Shown in pieces: positions 23,425-32,862 of a DNA stretch of 64,000 bases; position 1 is the stretch's first letter, and every line of letters begins with the position of its first letter. Under the pieces are notes generated by a model, which was not told the origin of the DNA, did not search any database, and worked only from the letters and a program-made list of their open reading frames with translations. The position numbers and the translations under genes were made by a program. This DNA comes from a virus: positions 12,152 to 76,151 of the IMG/VR virus record IMGVR_UViG_3300028388_001496. One strand, 5' to 3'.

Positions 23425-26184
23425 ATGGCTAACCGAGATAGATATTTCAATTCTACTATTACTGCTACCATTGCCAATCCAGGCAATGCTTTAGGAGCCC
23501 CTGACGGTACGGTAGCTGGTACTGCTGACAAAACAGCCGTATCTGGTAATTGGGATTTCTCGGTTGAAGCTGTAGGAACATATACAGGAGATCATACAAT
23601 TGTTTTAACGGTAGGTAAAAATGCTTCAGGAGGTGGTGACGCTACTCTTGATTCCGTTGTTATTGATGTAAACGGTTCTCCCGTAACACCTACCTCCGCA
23701 CCTACGCTTCCATTAACGCTTACCGGAGATCCTGCCGGAACATTAGACACAGCCACATTTGTAGTTGCCAATGCTGATATAGCCCCAGGCGACACCCTTG
23801 ATATTACAATAGGTGGTACAGGTGGCGGTGGTGGTCCGAACGAGCGTGGTTTTGTACTTGACGGTGCTACATGGACTGTAGATTACAGTACGGGTAGTAA
23901 TGTAACTCCTCAAGTAGGTGTACAAAGTTTTACCCTTACCCAGCAAGCTGTTACTGTTGATACTGTATTTAATCAAACAGTTGTTGTAGGCATACAGTCT
24001 ATTACTATTGAAGCAAAACATAGTTATGTAAATGAGTATTATCAAACTCCAAGCCCAATAAATGCTTATGAAGAAACCAATGAAGTATCTACAATAGGAG
24101 GTACTGTTACAACTGAAGAATCTGTTGCTGAAACAGGCGGTGGTAGTTCTTATGTTCTTTCAAAAGGAACACAAGCAGGTGCTGCATACTTTGGAATAAC
24201 AAATAACATAGGTGGACAAAAGATGCCAGTTGGCTGGTATGAAATAACTATCAAATTATCATTTATAAGTAGTATTGGTGACGTTGCTCTTTATGGTTCT
24301 CAAGGTGATCGTTTTGTATATGAAGCTGATGGAATTCCTTGGGGAGTTGGAGAAGCATTTAAAGATGGTACATGGCATACGCTAACTAGTTATAACTACT
24401 ATGAAGGATATGTTGGAACTAACGATGGTAGTTATCGTGTTTGGTTCGATTCTGAAACCTTAACTGGAGATACGTTATATCTGGATCAGTTTAGTATTAA
24501 ACCGTTATTTCCAGTTTATTCAGCTAACAATCTTTATACACCAGCAAATGCACTTAATGCTGATAATATTTCTTTTACACTTGGAAATATAACAGATCAA
24601 ACTAATGATACAAGTGATCTTAGTGTTGTAAAAAAAGACACCCCTTCTCAATATCCTACTTCCCCTTATTCAGTAAGATTAAACACTACAGCTAGTCAAT
24701 ATGAACGTATAGAAATACAATTAGCTTTAGACGGTGTTACACTAGATACTTCTAAAAATTACATAGTAAAAGTTTGGTATAAAAGAGTTGTAGGAGCTAC
24801 GACAACTGGAAATGGATTCTCTTTTGCTGTTAGAACCAGTGGTGGAAATAGTAGCGCCGCTACAGGTGATGGAGCGTTTGAAACAATCACAGAAGCTAAT
24901 ACTGGTACTTGGACACAATGGACTTCTTCAGCATGGTCTCCCACTGAAACACAACCTGATCTTTGGTTTGTAGGATCTTGGAATGAAGCAGTAACTGCTG
25001 ATGATTTTTATATTACCAACCTTGAAATACTAGAAGCTTCAGTTGATGTAACTGTTGTTTTAGGCGTACAGTCTATTACACTTACACAACAAACTGTTAA
25101 TGTATTTACTCAGGACGATTCAATACTTGTTACTGATCCGGTTTTATATTTACGTCCATCTACTATCGACCCAGATGTTACGATAGATGGAAATGCTCTT
25201 TCTGATACAGGAGAACCGGCGTGGGCTGATAGATCTTCTAATGGTTTAACAACCACAATGATTGGAACTAATCCTCTTGCTCTTAATATTGACGCTTCAG
25301 CTGGAAGACAAGTAACTTTCGATGGGACAAATGGATTAGATATAAGTGATGATGCATCAATTGATTTTACTCCTGGTACAGATGAATTTAGTTTAGTATT
25401 AAGAGAAGGATCAGATGATACAGCTCAAGGTTATTGGATAGCAAAAGCAGACGATGCAGATACTGGTAGACAATACACTGCTGTTATAAGAAATACTACA
25501 TTAAGAGTTGTAATAGGAGGAACTGAACAAATAGCAACAGTTCCTGCTGGTCCCAATAGATTAGTTATTCTCAATGTTTCAACTACAGGTGTTGATGCCT
25601 GGGTAGACGGAACTCAATATTTAACAGCTGCTTCTATAGGAACTAATACTGCTACAAATTCTTTGAATGTAGGTTGTCGAACAGATGCTGCTGGTGGTCA
25701 AATGATTGGTGATCTTGACATAGTTGCTATTATTCCAAAAGTCATTTCCACCGCTGAACGGGAGGCTATTGAGGCAGAATTTCAAATTAATGGAGGTAAT
25801 CAAACAGTAAATTTAGGAGTACAGTCTATTACTTTAACCCAGCAATCTGTTACTGTAAATACAGACTGGGTAACTACTATAGGGATACAATCTTATAGTC
25901 TTTCTGTATTAGCAGCTACAGTTAATACTGATTGGACTACTATAGTTGGTATTCAATCCTATACTTTATCTGTATTATCGGCTACTGCTTCTCTTGGTAA
26001 TACATCTGTTGTAGCTCTACAAACATATAATTTAAGTGTATTATCTTCTACTGCTAATCTTGATTGGGTAAATGTTGTAGAAATACAATCTTATAATCTT
26101 ACTCAAGTAAGTGTAACTACTGTAGAAGGTACTGGAGTTAATGTTGCTACAGCGATTCAATCTTTTAGTTTATCTGTATTATAG
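23425..26184 (+). CDS. Giant repeat adhesin, 5-prime part (frame broken)
   Basis: A 919-residue modular surface protein without a signal peptide. Order: beta domain (about 1-165); first repeat motif (VGVQSFTLTQQAVTVDT, about 168-184); two jelly-roll carbohydrate-binding-like modules (about 200-360 and 365-540, the second with YIVKVWYKRVVGATTTG and TGTWTQWTSSAW); another repeat motif (about 546-565); a laminin-G/concanavalin-like module (about 570-790, with QVTFDGTNGLDISDDASIDF and NSLNVGCRT); then tandem 22-24-residue repeats. The frame stops at TAG 26182-26184 in mid-repeat, while the same repeats continue in another frame up to 27941. A 7-base loss relative to sister repeats explains this. 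I infer a side fibre or head adhesin. The first 500 bases are less AT-rich than the rest. Confidence 0.65.
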   Translation: MANRDRYFNSTITATIANPGNALGAPDGTVAGTADKTAVSGNWDFSVEAVGTYTGDHTIVLTVGKNASGGGDATLDSVVIDVNGSPVTPTSAPTLPLTLTGDPAGTLDTATFVVANADIAPGDTLDITIGGTGGGGGPNERGFVLDGATWTVDYSTGSNVTPQVGVQSFTLTQQAVTVDTVFNQTVVVGIQSITIEAKHSYVNEYYQTPSPINAYEETNEVSTIGGTVTTEESVAETGGGSSYVLSKGTQAGAAYFGITNNIGGQKMPVGWYEITIKLSFISSIGDVALYGSQGDRFVYEADGIPWGVGEAFKDGTWHTLTSYNYYEGYVGTNDGSYRVWFDSETLTGDTLYLDQFSIKPLFPVYSANNLYTPANALNADNISFTLGNITDQTNDTSDLSVVKKDTPSQYPTSPYSVRLNTTASQYERIEIQLALDGVTLDTSKNYIVKVWYKRVVGATTTGNGFSFAVRTSGGNSSAATGDGAFETITEANTGTWTQWTSSAWSPTETQPDLWFVGSWNEAVTADDFYITNLEILEASVDVTVVLGVQSITLTQQTVNVFTQDDSILVTDPVLYLRPSTIDPDVTIDGNALSDTGEPAWADRSSNGLTTTMIGTNPLALNIDASAGRQVTFDGTNGLDISDDASIDFTPGTDEFSLVLREGSDDTAQGYWIAKADDADTGRQYTAVIRNTTLRVVIGGTEQIATVPAGPNRLVILNVSTTGVDAWVDGTQYLTAASIGTNTATNSLNVGCRTDAAGGQMIGDLDIVAIIPKVISTAEREAIEAEFQINGGNQTVNLGVQSITLTQQSVTVNTDWVTTIGIQSYSLSVLAATVNTDWTTIVGIQSYTLSVLSATASLGNTSVVALQTYNLSVLSSTANLDWVNVVEIQSYNLTQVSVTTVEGTGVNVATAIQSFSLSVL

Positions 26185-27800
26185 TTAACTCAGATTGTGT
26201 TGTTACAGTTAACTTACAATTTTATACATTATCTATATTAAGTGCTACGGTTGTAGAAGGTACAGGAGTTAGTGTATCCACTAATCTTCAATCTTATACC
26301 TTATCAGTACAATCTGTTACTACTAATTATGATTGGGTTGAAATAGTAGGTATTCAATCTTATACACTTTCAGTAAGTTCTTCTACGATAGTAACTGAAG
26401 AAACAGCACTTGTAGGAGTTGCAGTACAAAATTATACATTAAATGTACTTGCTGCTACAGTATCTACTGCATCAGTTACTACAGTAGTTGTAGGAATACA
26501 ATCTTATTCTCTTAGTGTTTTAGGTGTTACAGTTAATACTGGAACAACTTATACAGCAGGAGTTCAATCATACTCTCTGAGTATCCAGCCGGTAACAGTA
26601 AATACCGGAACAGGTGTAACTGCCAACCTTGCAGTACAATCATATACGTTAACTGTAAATGCTATCTCGGTTAACACTGCTTCAAATGTATCTGTTGAGG
26701 TTAATCTTCAAAGTTATACCTTATCTCTTCTCTCAGCTACTGTTTCCGAAGGAACTGGTGTTGTAGCTAGTGCAGGACTACAAAGTTATACTTTAACTGT
26801 ACAACCTGTAACAACTAATGTGGAGGTTGTTGTTACAGTTTCTACAAATGTACTTTCTTATAGTCTATCTGTACTTGGTGTAACAGTTAATACAACATCT
26901 AGTGTTACTGTATCGGCTGGATTACAATCTTATGCATTAGTTCAACAAGCAGCTAGTGTAGTAGCAGGAGGATCTATTTCTGTTGGTCTTTCTTTACAAA
27001 CTTATACTTTAAGTGTACAAAGTGTTATAGTTAATCTTGATTATGTAGTAGCTACTAACACACAAGCGTACACATTATCTTTACCGGCTCCTACTATTGT
27101 TAGAGATGCAAATGTAGCTATTAATGTAATTAATTATACTCTTTTAGTACAATCTGCTACTGTTGTATCAGCAGGTAATGTTGTTGTTGCTATAGGAGTA
27201 CAATCGTTTACTTTATCAGTACAATCTGTTACTGTTGCTACTACAACCAACATAAGTATAGTAATTGCAATTCAGTCTTATAGTTTATCTACACAAGCTG
27301 TAACTACTAGTCTTGGTACAGGTGATACTGTAGCAGTTGCAGTTCAAAGTTTTAGTTTAAGTGTTCAATCTGTAACAGTATTAGCAGTAGTTAATACTAG
27401 TATATCAGTTGCAATACAAAGCTATTCTTTAACTGTAAATCCTGTTATTATTGCTGCTGGGGGTAATATCTCAGTAGGAGTAGCTATACAAACCTTTTCT
27501 TTATCTGTAATAAGTGTTACAGTTGCTACTGTTTCTAATGAAACTGTAGTAGTAGGAATACAATCATACAGTCTTTCAGTACAAGCAGTATCTGTAGTAG
27601 TTGGTGGTAGTATTGCGGTTTCAGTTGGATTACAGTCTTATTCCTTAAATATACAGCCTGCTTCTGTTATACTTAACACAAATAATACTATCTTAGCAGG
27701 AGTACAGTCTTACGCACTTTCTGTAAATACTGTAACTGTTAATGTAGAGTTTGGAGTATCTGTTAGTCTAGCTGCATTAGGATATACTTTACAAGTTGAA
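25807..27800 (+). repeat. Tandem coding repeats, about 29 units of 22-24 residues
   Basis: Counting each [ILV]-Q-[ST]-[YF]-[ST]-L core as one unit, I find about 29 consecutive units, each 66-72 bases. The core IQSYTLSVQSVTVNT is conserved and the linker (GTGVSVSTN, DWVEIVG, GGSISVGLS and others) varies. At the DNA level the string CAATCTTATA recurs in many units. Three isolated copies also lie upstream between the sugar-binding modules. The units are all-beta and most likely stack into a long stalk or solenoid. Confidence 0.8.
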
Positions 27801-27941
27801 TCTATAGTTTTTCCTGGAGCAACTGTAAAAGTTTGGTTGAACAATCAATGGGTTTCTGGAGAAGTAAAAGTGTGGAAAGATAATCAATGGATTACAGGAA
27901 CTATTAAAGTTCGGCAAGGAAATGAATGGATAACAACATAA
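26169..27941 (+). pseudogene. Giant repeat adhesin, 3-prime part in shifted frame
   Basis: This open frame continues the repeats of the upstream CDS from about base 26184 but has no start codon before a GTG at 26820. It encodes some 23 repeats of 22-24 residues with the core IQSYSLSVQSVTVNT, then a C-terminal cap of three short units (VKVWLNNQW, VKVWKDNQW, IKVRQGNEW), a type of ending seen on fibre proteins. Together with the 5-prime part the intact gene would encode about 1500 residues. If the shift is real, only a truncated adhesin is made unless ribosomes shift frame or the GTG is used. If it is an assembly error in the repeats, the gene is intact. The following gene starts 5 bases after the stop. 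Confidence 0.65.
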
Positions 27942-27945
27942 TGAT

Positions 27946-30900
27946 ATGAAAAATTTTGGAGGACTTATTACCGATACATTGCCTATCAATCTTCCTCCCG
28001 GAAATTGGTTGAAGGCTCGTAATATCATTAAGAATAAAAAACTTGATGCTGTTAGTAATGAGTATGCACATACATTATTTACCAATCAGTCTGCTATTTA
28101 TTTAGGAGAAGTCAGTACTGCAAAAGATATTGTATTTTTTGGTGTATCCTCTACTGGTAACAGTCTGATATACAGGCAACGATTAGGTGATGATGTTAAT
28201 CCAATAGAAAAGGTATTTGATAGTGCATATCTAGGATTTAATAAAAGTCGTCCTATAGAAGGTATTGCTGTTTACAACTATCTCGATGAATTGATTATAG
28301 CATTTTGTGATGGAATTTTTGAGGATAGTAATTCTCCAAAAGTTATTAATATTGATAATCCTCCTGTAGAACTTGATGCTAATAAAGAACTTGTAACTCC
28401 AGCTAATGTTAATAGGCTGGAAATGTTTCCAGATGTACAAGAAGCAAATATTAATCTTAGTTACTTAGAATCTGGTGATATTGATGGTTTATTTGCTTAT
28501 GTAACTTATTGCTATGTTTTCAAAGACGGCAGTACTACAGCTTACTTCCCTGTAAGTAATGTTGCTTATCTAGGAGAGGGGGTTGATCCAGTTAATAGAC
28601 GAGGTATGCGTCTTGGATTTTCTGGATTAGATTCTAGCTTTAGCAAACTGAGGATCGGTTTAGTCGTAGTTAACGATTCAAATCTGGTAGGTTATGAAAG
28701 TTATGACATATCATATACTGGAACAGCTAAGACAATTGACGTTAGTACTCTATCTAACTTTGAAAGTACTGCCGCTGAAAACATAGTACTTAATAAAATA
28801 GTGTTTGACAAATTTGAAACTATAACTAAACAAAATAATAGAGTTGTAGTTGGTAAATATACTATTAAACCTAGAGTACCGTTACAAAAGTATTTTTGTA
28901 ATCTAACACTTTCTCCTTATTTATATCTTGGTGATAGATCTACTCCAGGTTTGATGCCTGATGAAGTATATTCTTTTTATGGTCAAGTTCAATGGAAAGA
29001 TGGTAGTTATTCTGAAGCGTTTCATATACCTAACAGAGTAGCTCAAGTAGGAACTGATGCTCCTGATGCTGCTTTTATTAGTGAGTGGGGTTTAGATTGG
29101 TTAGATCAATATCCAAGTGTAGATTGGAGAGAATTTCATTTCTACAATAGAGGTAGAGTAAGTTCTAATAACACAGGAACCCGTTATTTTGGTGTTTGGC
29201 AAAATACTTCAGAATACTATCCCAATGATGAGGAATATGATGGTAGCGAAGATTATAATGGTAGTAATATCCCAGGAGGAACAGATTTAAGAAATCAACC
29301 TATTAGGTATCATAGAGTACCAGCTCTAAACGAGATTGCCAGAAATTCCGGATATGTACCTAATACCTTTTATACTGATCCTAAGCAATTCTGGAAAGTA
29401 GGTGTATCTGTAATGAATTTCGCCGATGCTTTTCCATCAGAAATTAGGGATCAAATTCAAGGGTATCGTATTTGTTTTGTAAAACGTGATATTGGTAATA
29501 GTCTTGTAAGTGGTAATTGGTTTGCTACTAGAAGAGGAGATTTAGAATGGTCTCAAGGTGCTACTGATATTACTTATGAATATTATAATTTTAATTATAA
29601 TGAAAGTACTTATGATACTAGAGTTAGTCAGCCTGATATAAGATTTGACAATCTTAGGCTTATTAGTCCTGAATTATTTAAGACTAGACCTAATTTAGAT
29701 CTTACTTTTATAAAGACTAATTATCTTTTTTCTGCACAAACTCAAAGTCCTCAATTATTATTTGCTGATAATAATGAACTTCATGCTCCTACTTATGAAG
29801 GACTTACATATAGACCTGGAAATAATCTTGCAGCAAGTACTCAGTACTTAGAAGAAGGAGTTAATTTAGATACAGGTAAAACAGATTATTTAAAAAGTCT
29901 ATTTACTAACACTCCTACTAATGCTATAAATTTCGAGAGATTTTATATGGCTAATGTATCTGGTATTAGCTTTAAAAATAATGTATATCCTGGATTTAAA
30001 AGTGCTGATTTAGTTGTATTAGGACGTACTAGCACACTTAATTCAGTCGTTGATTTTAAAGGCGGAGATGTATTTAACGACAATCAAGCTGATATGCATA
30101 TTCACTATGCTTCTTTTGAAGCTATAGGAAATGATGCTAGAATTATTGTTGCTAGATATTATCAATACTTAACATTACATGGATTATATTCTCCTATTAA
30201 TGGATCATTAATTGAAAATGATGAACCTACTAGAAAAGATGAAGACTTTACTATAGGTGATAATGAAGAGCCTGATCGAATTAATGAAGAGTATTATTTT
30301 ACTAATGATTATGACTTTGATGTTAAGAATGAAGATGATTTAAGCAAACTAAATGACATCAATACTATACTTACTTTTGAACCTGATAGTCAGTTTATTG
30401 ATACATTTTTGTATCGTTTTCATAGAGGTATTTCTATTGGTAAGGAAACATTGAATACGTCTGGTTTGCGTACCTTCTTGTCCGACGAATACTACGAAGT
30501 GGCGAACGATAGGGGCGATCTGGTAGCCCTTCGTGGGTCGGACAGGGTTTTATACATTCAGTATGAGAACTCTTTATATGTGGCAGTTCTGAAAGATATT
30601 TTGAGAGCAAACAATGTGGATGCTTATCTTGGAGAACCTGATATTTTAGAACGTACTCCACAAGAAGTTTTACCTGATAGTAAAGGTACTATTAGTTCTG
30701 TATCTAAAATGTCATGTAAAGTTATTAAAGGAATGTATATAGCTCTTAATGCTATAGATGGTCAAATATATATTGTAAGTAATAGTGCTAAAGAAATTAC
30801 TAGACTTGGTAATAGAAACTGGTTTAATAAAAATTGGGATATAGGATTGACTTACTATAATACCCATCCAGTTACAGGTCGTAAAATAAGAGTGGATCAT

Positions 30901-31692
30901 CCCTCTATTGCAGGATATTCAGTAGGTTACGATGAACGATTTGAAAGATTATTTGTAACAAAAAGATATTTTGAGCCTACTCAAGCTGCTTACAATGAAA
31001 GCATTTATAGTTTTGATGGTAATTTTTTTAGTAATGATAGTGGCATAGTAAGTGTTTATACTTCTGGTTTATTTCAAAATAAGAGTGAAACTCTTAGTTT
31101 TAGTCTAGAAGATAATCTATGGATGTGTTGGCATGATATAGAACCTGGAGCTTATATTCATACTCCTAATAGGTTTTTAAGTGTAAAAACTGATCCAGGT
31201 CAACCTCTTTTCTATGTATTCCAACATAATGATCAAGATAATGTAGGGGTTTATCATGGTATTAGACATGAAAGTTATGTTGATTTAGTGTTTAATGGTG
31301 ATAATAGTTTTACAAAAGTTTATCAAGCAGTTAGAGTTATATCTAATGCTATAAAGGATAATGTGAACTATAAAGATGTTACCATAGATAAGATGGTAAT
31401 ATACAACGATAATCAATGTTCTGGTGAAATCGACTTATCTGATTTGACTAGAAATGCCAACAATGAATTTAATTTTAATGAGTTTCGTGATCTTGTAATA
31501 GATGCTCAACAGCCGATAATAAATGAAGATGGCTCGATTAACGAAAGCAATATAAATTATGACAAGTTGTGGTTTGAAAGATCGTATTTTATGAGTAAAT
31601 TTATAGTGGTACGGTTAATAATGAGTAATACTGATGCTACTAATATTTACTTAACTGAGGTTAATGTTAAAAGCGTAGTAAGTAAGCGATAA
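27946..31692 (+). CDS. Tail-nozzle ('muzzle')-like protein
   Basis: A 1248-residue soluble protein that opens MKNFGGLITDTLPINLPPGNWLKARN and soon reaches NEYAHTLF, then a beta-propeller-like sequence (IAVYNYLDELIIAF, VFKDGSTTAYFPVSNVAYLGEG, FYGQVQWKDGSYSEAFHIPNRV). This start, an Asn/Asp-poor docking peptide, NxxxARN and then asparagine-rich propeller blades, is how I remember the large tail-nozzle proteins of crAss-like phages and, more distantly, T7 tail tubular protein B. The protein would form the distal tube through which DNA passes. It directly precedes the ejection proteins, as expected. A local stretch at about 30455-30600 uses GC-richer codons than the rest. Confidence 0.6.
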   Translation: MKNFGGLITDTLPINLPPGNWLKARNIIKNKKLDAVSNEYAHTLFTNQSAIYLGEVSTAKDIVFFGVSSTGNSLIYRQRLGDDVNPIEKVFDSAYLGFNKSRPIEGIAVYNYLDELIIAFCDGIFEDSNSPKVINIDNPPVELDANKELVTPANVNRLEMFPDVQEANINLSYLESGDIDGLFAYVTYCYVFKDGSTTAYFPVSNVAYLGEGVDPVNRRGMRLGFSGLDSSFSKLRIGLVVVNDSNLVGYESYDISYTGTAKTIDVSTLSNFESTAAENIVLNKIVFDKFETITKQNNRVVVGKYTIKPRVPLQKYFCNLTLSPYLYLGDRSTPGLMPDEVYSFYGQVQWKDGSYSEAFHIPNRVAQVGTDAPDAAFISEWGLDWLDQYPSVDWREFHFYNRGRVSSNNTGTRYFGVWQNTSEYYPNDEEYDGSEDYNGSNIPGGTDLRNQPIRYHRVPALNEIARNSGYVPNTFYTDPKQFWKVGVSVMNFADAFPSEIRDQIQGYRICFVKRDIGNSLVSGNWFATRRGDLEWSQGATDITYEYYNFNYNESTYDTRVSQPDIRFDNLRLISPELFKTRPNLDLTFIKTNYLFSAQTQSPQLLFADNNELHAPTYEGLTYRPGNNLAASTQYLEEGVNLDTGKTDYLKSLFTNTPTNAINFERFYMANVSGISFKNNVYPGFKSADLVVLGRTSTLNSVVDFKGGDVFNDNQADMHIHYASFEAIGNDARIIVARYYQYLTLHGLYSPINGSLIENDEPTRKDEDFTIGDNEEPDRINEEYYFTNDYDFDVKNEDDLSKLNDINTILTFEPDSQFIDTFLYRFHRGISIGKETLNTSGLRTFLSDEYYEVANDRGDLVALRGSDRVLYIQYENSLYVAVLKDILRANNVDAYLGEPDILERTPQEVLPDSKGTISSVSKMSCKVIKGMYIALNAIDGQIYIVSNSAKEITRLGNRNWFNKNWDIGLTYYNTHPVTGRKIRVDHPSIAGYSVGYDERFERLFVTKRYFEPTQAAYNESIYSFDGNFFSNDSGIVSVYTSGLFQNKSETLSFSLEDNLWMCWHDIEPGAYIHTPNRFLSVKTDPGQPLFYVFQHNDQDNVGVYHGIRHESYVDLVFNGDNSFTKVYQAVRVISNAIKDNVNYKDVTIDKMVIYNDNQCSGEIDLSDLTRNANNEFNFNEFRDLVIDAQQPIINEDGSINESNINYDKLWFERSYFMSKFIVVRLIMSNTDATNIYLTEVNVKSVVSKR

Positions 31693-31695
31693 ATT

Positions 31696-32862
31696 ATGGC
31701 ACTAGGGGCAATTATGATGGGAGCAAATGCCGGTATGGGTATTATAAATTCTCTCATTCAGAATAAACAAGCAAAAGAAGCTGCAAAGGAGGCTATGGAT
31801 ATTTCTTTAGCTAATCGCCAGCGAACAGATCAATTTGAACTTGAAGAATTTCCTGAAGAAGGCTACAGAGTTAGTAGCTTTTATCAGGCTTATGGTGGTA
31901 AATTACCTATGAAAGCAAGAGGAGGTAATCTTGCACCTATGTCTTCTGATATGGTTGATGTTGTAGGACCAAGACACTCTCAAGGTGGAGTTCAAATTGG
32001 AGGTGCAGAGGTAGAAGGTGGCGAAACTATTAAAGACGGTGAAAGAGTATATAGTGATCGACTAAAGTTTGCTCCTGGTATTACTTATGCTGATCAGGCT
32101 AAGAAATACGCTAAGATGAAAGCTAAGTTTGAGAAAAAACTTAATAGTGATAATCCTCTTGCTATTAATACTGCTAAAAGAAAGATTCAAATTTTAGACA
32201 GTAAAGAAGATAAATTATTTGAACAACAAGAAACTAGTAAAATGGGATACGGAGGTAAAAAGTTACAAGCAGGAGGTTTTCTTCAAAATTTCATGCCTTA
32301 TGCTGATAATATAGTTAATGCTGGTCTTAGTTTCTTAACTCCTAAAGTACCTAAACCTAATCTGGTTAAACCAAGAAAACTAAATACCAACATAAATGTC
32401 AATCCTCAGTTAAATGCCGTATCAAGAGCCGAAGATGCCGCTAAGAACACGATTCTTAACAATACTAATAATAGTGCTGTTGCTCGTAACGCTATTACTA
32501 GGGCAAGGCTACAAGGTTCTGAGCAAAAAGCGAATATTCTTGGTAGGAAAGAAAATCAAGAAACTCAATTGAGGAATCGTAATACAATGTTCCAGACTCA
32601 AACTGATCAAGCTAATGCTGCTAAAATGGATCAGTATAATCAAATGAAAATGGGTCGGTCTTCTGCTATTCTTAGTAATATTTCTCAGAATATTGCTGAT
32701 GCTTCTAAAGATTGGACGGAACAACAAAACTTTAGTGCTAAAAAAGACTTTAACACCAAGCAACTTGCTGCTCTACTAGCTAGTGGAGATTTTGGAGAAG
32801 GTGATGTTCTTATGCGTAGGTTTAAAGAAATACTTGCTGGACTAAGAAAAAAGAATAACTAA
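31696..32862 (+). CDS. Putative ejection (cargo) protein
   Basis: A 388-residue protein with a small-residue-rich hydrophobic start (ALGAIMMGANAGMGIINSLI), then the block DVVGPRHSQGGVQIGGAEVEGGETI followed by VYSDRLKFAPGITYADQAKK (about residues 87-135). This HSxGGVxI...EVEGGE...VYSD pattern is familiar from virion cargo proteins of crAss-like and other Bacteroidota phages that travel with the DNA. The rest is helical, Gln/Asn-rich and basic. Its place between the nozzle-like gene and the large ejection proteins supports an internal virion location. It shares one base with the next gene. Confidence 0.6.
   Translation: MALGAIMMGANAGMGIINSLIQNKQAKEAAKEAMDISLANRQRTDQFELEEFPEEGYRVSSFYQAYGGKLPMKARGGNLAPMSSDMVDVVGPRHSQGGVQIGGAEVEGGETIKDGERVYSDRLKFAPGITYADQAKKYAKMKAKFEKKLNSDNPLAINTAKRKIQILDSKEDKLFEQQETSKMGYGGKKLQAGGFLQNFMPYADNIVNAGLSFLTPKVPKPNLVKPRKLNTNINVNPQLNAVSRAEDAAKNTILNNTNNSAVARNAITRARLQGSEQKANILGRKENQETQLRNRNTMFQTQTDQANAAKMDQYNQMKMGRSSAILSNISQNIADASKDWTEQQNFSAKKDFNTKQLAALLASGDFGEGDVLMRRFKEILAGLRKKNN

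Noticed and set aside
26160-26240. Stop-codon read-through as explanation for the broken adhesin
   Set aside because: Reading through the TAG leaves the repeat pattern and reaches TAA after about 20 codons, whereas adding 7 bases restores the repeats in another frame.
25807-27800. CRISPR-like array
   Set aside because: The repeats are coding, variable in sequence and spacing, and lack constant direct repeats with unique spacers.
23425-27941. Diversity-generating retroelement acting on the adhesin
   Set aside because: No reverse transcriptase gene and no template-repeat pair is present in the window.
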